From Rhizobium sp. J15 (GTDB taxonomy: Bacteria; Pseudomonadota; Alphaproteobacteria; Rhizobiales; Rhizobiaceae): a stretch of DNA of 44,838 bases. Shown piece by piece: positions 41,598 through 44,838 of this stretch. The translations under genes and the position numbers were made by a program. A model generated the notes under the pieces. The model was not told the DNA's origin. It did not search any database and saw only the letters and a list, made by a program, of their open reading frames with translations. The stretch lies in the NCBI RefSeq assembly GCF_002531825.1, contig NZ_NWSX01000050.1:1-44838 (forward strand), given 5' to 3'. How positions within the stretch are numbered: the stretch's first letter is position 1; each line of letters starts with the position of its first letter.

Positions 41598-42584
41598 ATG
41601 ACTGAAATCGTAGTTTCGCAAGCAATTGAACCAAGGATTTCCGCTCTCAGAACCTCTACGGAGCTGCGATCCGAGCGGGTTCGATCGGCCTGGATGTTTC
41701 TGGCGCCGACGCTGCTGATCCTGGCGATCGTCGCGGGATGGCCGTTGTTCAGAACGATCTATTTCAGCTTTACGAATGCATCGCTCAACGATCTCGGCAA
41801 TGCTCGCTTCGTCGGCTTTGACAACTATCTGTCGTGGGTGACGCTGAAGAGCGGAAAGACCGTCTATCGCGGGCTGCTTGCCGATCCGGTTTGGTGGAAA
41901 GCCGTCTGGAACACCGCCAAATTCACCCTCCTTTCGGTGGTGCTCGAAACCATGCTTGGGCTGATCGTCGCGCTGGTGTTGAACGCACGCTTCGTCGGGC
42001 GCGGGATCGTTCGGGCCGCAATCCTCATTCCCTGGGCGATCCCGACGATCGTCTCGGCCAAGATGTGGGCCTGGATGCTCAACGACCAGTTCGGCATCCT
42101 GAACGACATTCTGCTCGGCTTCGGCCTGATCAGCGAAAAGATCGCCTGGACCGCCAATCCTGAGACGGCGATGGTGGCCGTGCTGATCGTCGACGTCTGG
42201 AAGACGACGCCCTTCATGGCGCTTCTGATCCTTGCCGGGCTGCAGATGGTTCCGGGAGACATATACGAGGCTGCCAAGATCGACGGCGTCAATCCGGTCA
42301 AGGTCTTCTGGCGTCTGACGCTGCCGCTGATCCGGCCGGCCATTATGGTTGCCGTGATCTTCCGGATGCTGGATGCGATGCGCATCTTCGATCTGATCTA
42401 TGTTCTGACGCCCAACAATGCACAGACCAAGACCATGTCGGTCATGGCGCGGGAGAACCTGTTCGACTTCGACAAGTTCGCTTACGGCGCCACCGCGTCG
42501 ACGGTGCTCTTCCTGATCATCGCCTCCGTCACCGTCTTTTATATCTGGCTCGGCCGCGTCAGGCTCGGCGGGGAGGAACGCTAA
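41598..42584 (+). CDS. thuF: ThuF, sugar ABC transporter permease (MalF type)
   Basis: A 328-residue permease with six helices. The N-terminal helix is AWMFLAPTLLILAIVAGWPL, the large periplasmic loop contains LSWVTLKSGKTVYRGLLADP, and the EAA loop is YEAAKIDGVNPVKVFWRLTL. It is of the MalF group of carbohydrate uptake family 1. GGGAGAGG is seven bases before the ATG. The stop codon overlaps the next ATG (TAATG), coupling the two permeases. With ThuG it forms the channel for the disaccharide delivered by ThuE. Confidence 0.87.
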   Translation: MTEIVVSQAIEPRISALRTSTELRSERVRSAWMFLAPTLLILAIVAGWPLFRTIYFSFTNASLNDLGNARFVGFDNYLSWVTLKSGKTVYRGLLADPVWWKAVWNTAKFTLLSVVLETMLGLIVALVLNARFVGRGIVRAAILIPWAIPTIVSAKMWAWMLNDQFGILNDILLGFGLISEKIAWTANPETAMVAVLIVDVWKTTPFMALLILAGLQMVPGDIYEAAKIDGVNPVKVFWRLTLPLIRPAIMVAVIFRMLDAMRIFDLIYVLTPNNAQTKTMSVMARENLFDFDKFAYGATASTVLFLIIASVTVFYIWLGRVRLGGEER

Positions 42585-43414
42585 TGCTGCTGTCGATCAC
42601 CAGAAATACGCTCTTCTACCTGCTCGTCACGATTATCGTCATCATTGCGGTCTTTCCGTTCTACTATGCGATCCTGACGAGCCTGAAGACCGGCACGGCG
42701 CTTTTCCAGGTCGATTATTGGCCGACCTCGATCTCGTTCGGCAACTACACATCGGTAATGGGCCAGGGCGGGTTCGTCCGCAGTCTGGCAAACTCCGCAA
42801 TGATCGCCTGCATCGTGGTTTCGGCGTCGCTGTTGCTTTCGGTCACAGCTTCCTTCGCTTTGGCGCGGGTGCACTTCCGCGGGCGGGCGCTGTTGATGCT
42901 GACCATTCTCTCGGTGTCGATGTTTCCGCAGATCGCGGTTCTTGCGGGCCTCTTCGAGCTCATTCGCTGGATCGGCATCTTCAACACGCCCTTCGCGCTG
43001 ATCTTTTCCTACATGATCTTCACGCTGCCCTTCACCGTCTGGGTGCTGACGACCTTCATGCGCGAATTGCCGATCGAGATCGAGGAGGCGGCGATCGTCG
43101 ATGGCGCCTCGCCATGGGTCATTGTCACCCAGGTATTCATGCCGTTGATGTGGCCGGCACTGGTGACGACTGGGCTGCTCGCCTTCATCACCGCGTGGAA
43201 CGAGTTCCTTTTTGCGCTGACATTCACATCGTCGGATACACAGCGAACCGTCCCGGTGGCCATCGCCCTGCTTTCGGGAAACAGCGAATTCGAGATCCCC
43301 TGGGGCAACATCATGGCGGCATCGGTGATCGTCACCGTGCCTGTCGTGGTGCTCGTGTTGATATTCCAGCGCCGCATCATTTCCGGGCTGACCGCCGGCG
43401 GCGTCAAAGGTTGA
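42584..43414 (+). CDS. thuG: ThuG, sugar ABC transporter permease (MalG type)
   Basis: A 276-residue permease with six helices: the first is LLVTIIVIIAVFPFYYAILT, followed by SFGNYTSVMGQGGFVRSLAN, the typical MalG-type opening. The EAA loop is EAAIVDGASPWVIVTQVFMP and the C-terminus RRIISGLTAGGVKG is the conserved MalG tail that contacts the ATPase. Its ATG overlaps the stop of thuF. The ATPase gene follows 12 bases later. Confidence 0.88.
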   Translation: MLLSITRNTLFYLLVTIIVIIAVFPFYYAILTSLKTGTALFQVDYWPTSISFGNYTSVMGQGGFVRSLANSAMIACIVVSASLLLSVTASFALARVHFRGRALLMLTILSVSMFPQIAVLAGLFELIRWIGIFNTPFALIFSYMIFTLPFTVWVLTTFMRELPIEIEEAAIVDGASPWVIVTQVFMPLMWPALVTTGLLAFITAWNEFLFALTFTSSDTQRTVPVAIALLSGNSEFEIPWGNIMAASVIVTVPVVVLVLIFQRRIISGLTAGGVKG

Positions 43415-43425
43415 GGGAGTAGGAC

Positions 43426-44451
<1,026 letters not shown>

Positions 44452-44512
44452 CCTTCCCAGGATCGATGTTCCTCCCAAGACTCGATCCGCTTTACGACAA
44501 GGAGAGAACGAC

Positions 44513-44838
44513 GTGACCATTCGCACCGTTGTGTGGGGTGAAAACATCCACGAAAATATCAATGAAATCGTCCGCGGCATCTATCCCGAGGGCATGCACA
44601 CGACGATCGCCAATGCGCTGAATGCCGATCCTGCCATCTCCGCGACGACGGCGACGCTGCAGGAGCCGGAACATGGGCTGAGCGAAGCCCGGCTTGCCGA
44701 GACCGACGTCTTGACCTGGTGGGGCCACAAGGATCATGGCGCGGTCTCCGACATCGTCGTCGAGCGTGTCGCCAAGCGCGTCTGGGAGGGCATGGGCCTG
44801 CTGGTGCTGCATTCCGGCCATTTCTCCAAGATCTTCAA
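44513..44838 (+). CDS. thuA: ThuA, trehalose-utilisation protein (partial)
   Basis: The first 108 codons of a gene cut by the window end. It starts at GTG 44513 with GGAGAG before it. The protein opens MTIRTVVWGENIHENIN and continues with DVLTWWGHKDHG and GLLVLHSGHFSKIF, which match ThuA, a class I glutamine-amidotransferase-like fold. In Sinorhizobium, ThuA and ThuB convert trehalose and related sugars to 3-keto derivatives (ThuB as dehydrogenase). Expected next, beyond the window, is thuB. The absence of a stop up to 44838 and the family match make this a real gene start. Confidence 0.83.
   Translation, partial: MTIRTVVWGENIHENINEIVRGIYPEGMHTTIANALNADPAISATTATLQEPEHGLSEARLAETDVLTWWGHKDHGAVSDIVVERVAKRVWEGMGLLVLHSGHFSKIF

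Overview
The window looks like part of a large plasmid (or chromid) of a fast-growing Rhizobium of the etli/leguminosarum group. The reasons are a complete repABC replication and partition operon with its antisense RNA locus (35.1-38.9 kb), a Rhizobium-type mosaic palindromic repeat (24.1 kb), a thuR-thuEFGK-thuA sugar locus as known from Sinorhizobium, the tail of a hemA gene, high G+C, and a strong bias to ABC-import and catabolic genes. This assignment comes from reading protein families by eye; no database was searched.

Layout. 0-2.4 kb: 3' end of hemA (5-aminolevulinate synthase), a small membrane protein, a LysE-family exporter and an O-methyltransferase-like protein. 2.5-19.9 kb: a large divergent sugar-acid locus. 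Leftward from about 11.2 kb runs a tightly packed nine-gene operon: GntR regulator, uronate-dehydrogenase-like enzyme, SMP-30 lactonase, DapA-family dehydratase/aldolase, then a five-gene Opp/Dpp-type ABC importer. Rightward runs a second Opp-type importer (large Tat-type binding protein, two permeases, one double-headed ATPase) followed by two enolase-superfamily acid-sugar dehydratases. Together they suggest import of a uronate-containing compound, oxidation to an aldaro-lactone, ring opening, dehydration, and a last DapA-type step towards central metabolism.

20.2-25.1 kb: a LuxR-type response regulator and membrane histidine kinase that look imported from another lineage, a small secreted NTF2-like protein, three secreted or lipoprotein unknowns, and the mosaic repeat. 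25.4-27.3 kb: a redox cassette (ArsR regulator, nitroreductase, FMN reductase whose 5' end looks frameshifted). 27.5-32.9 kb: a four-gene signalling operon, with a MASE1 plus five-PAS histidine kinase followed by three response regulators (two FixJ-type, one receiver-only). 33.2-34.9 kb: an NAD(P)-binding oxidoreductase, a VapBC toxin-antitoxin pair with a visible palindromic operator, and a short secreted ORF that may be a gene remnant.

35.1-38.9 kb: repABC, with a 13-bp-armed palindrome upstream of repA, a countertranscript RNA locus between repB and repC, and an A+T-rich stretch inside repC that probably marks oriV. 39.0-44.8 kb: LacI-type thuR divergent from thuE, thuF, thuG, thuK and the start of thuA (cut by the window end), the uptake and catabolic locus for trehalose and related disaccharides.

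I saw no tRNA, rRNA, CRISPR array or intact insertion sequence. The part that most deserves experiment is the 2.5-19.9 kb sugar-acid locus, because two peptide-type importers and two paralogous dehydratases appear to share one divergent control region.
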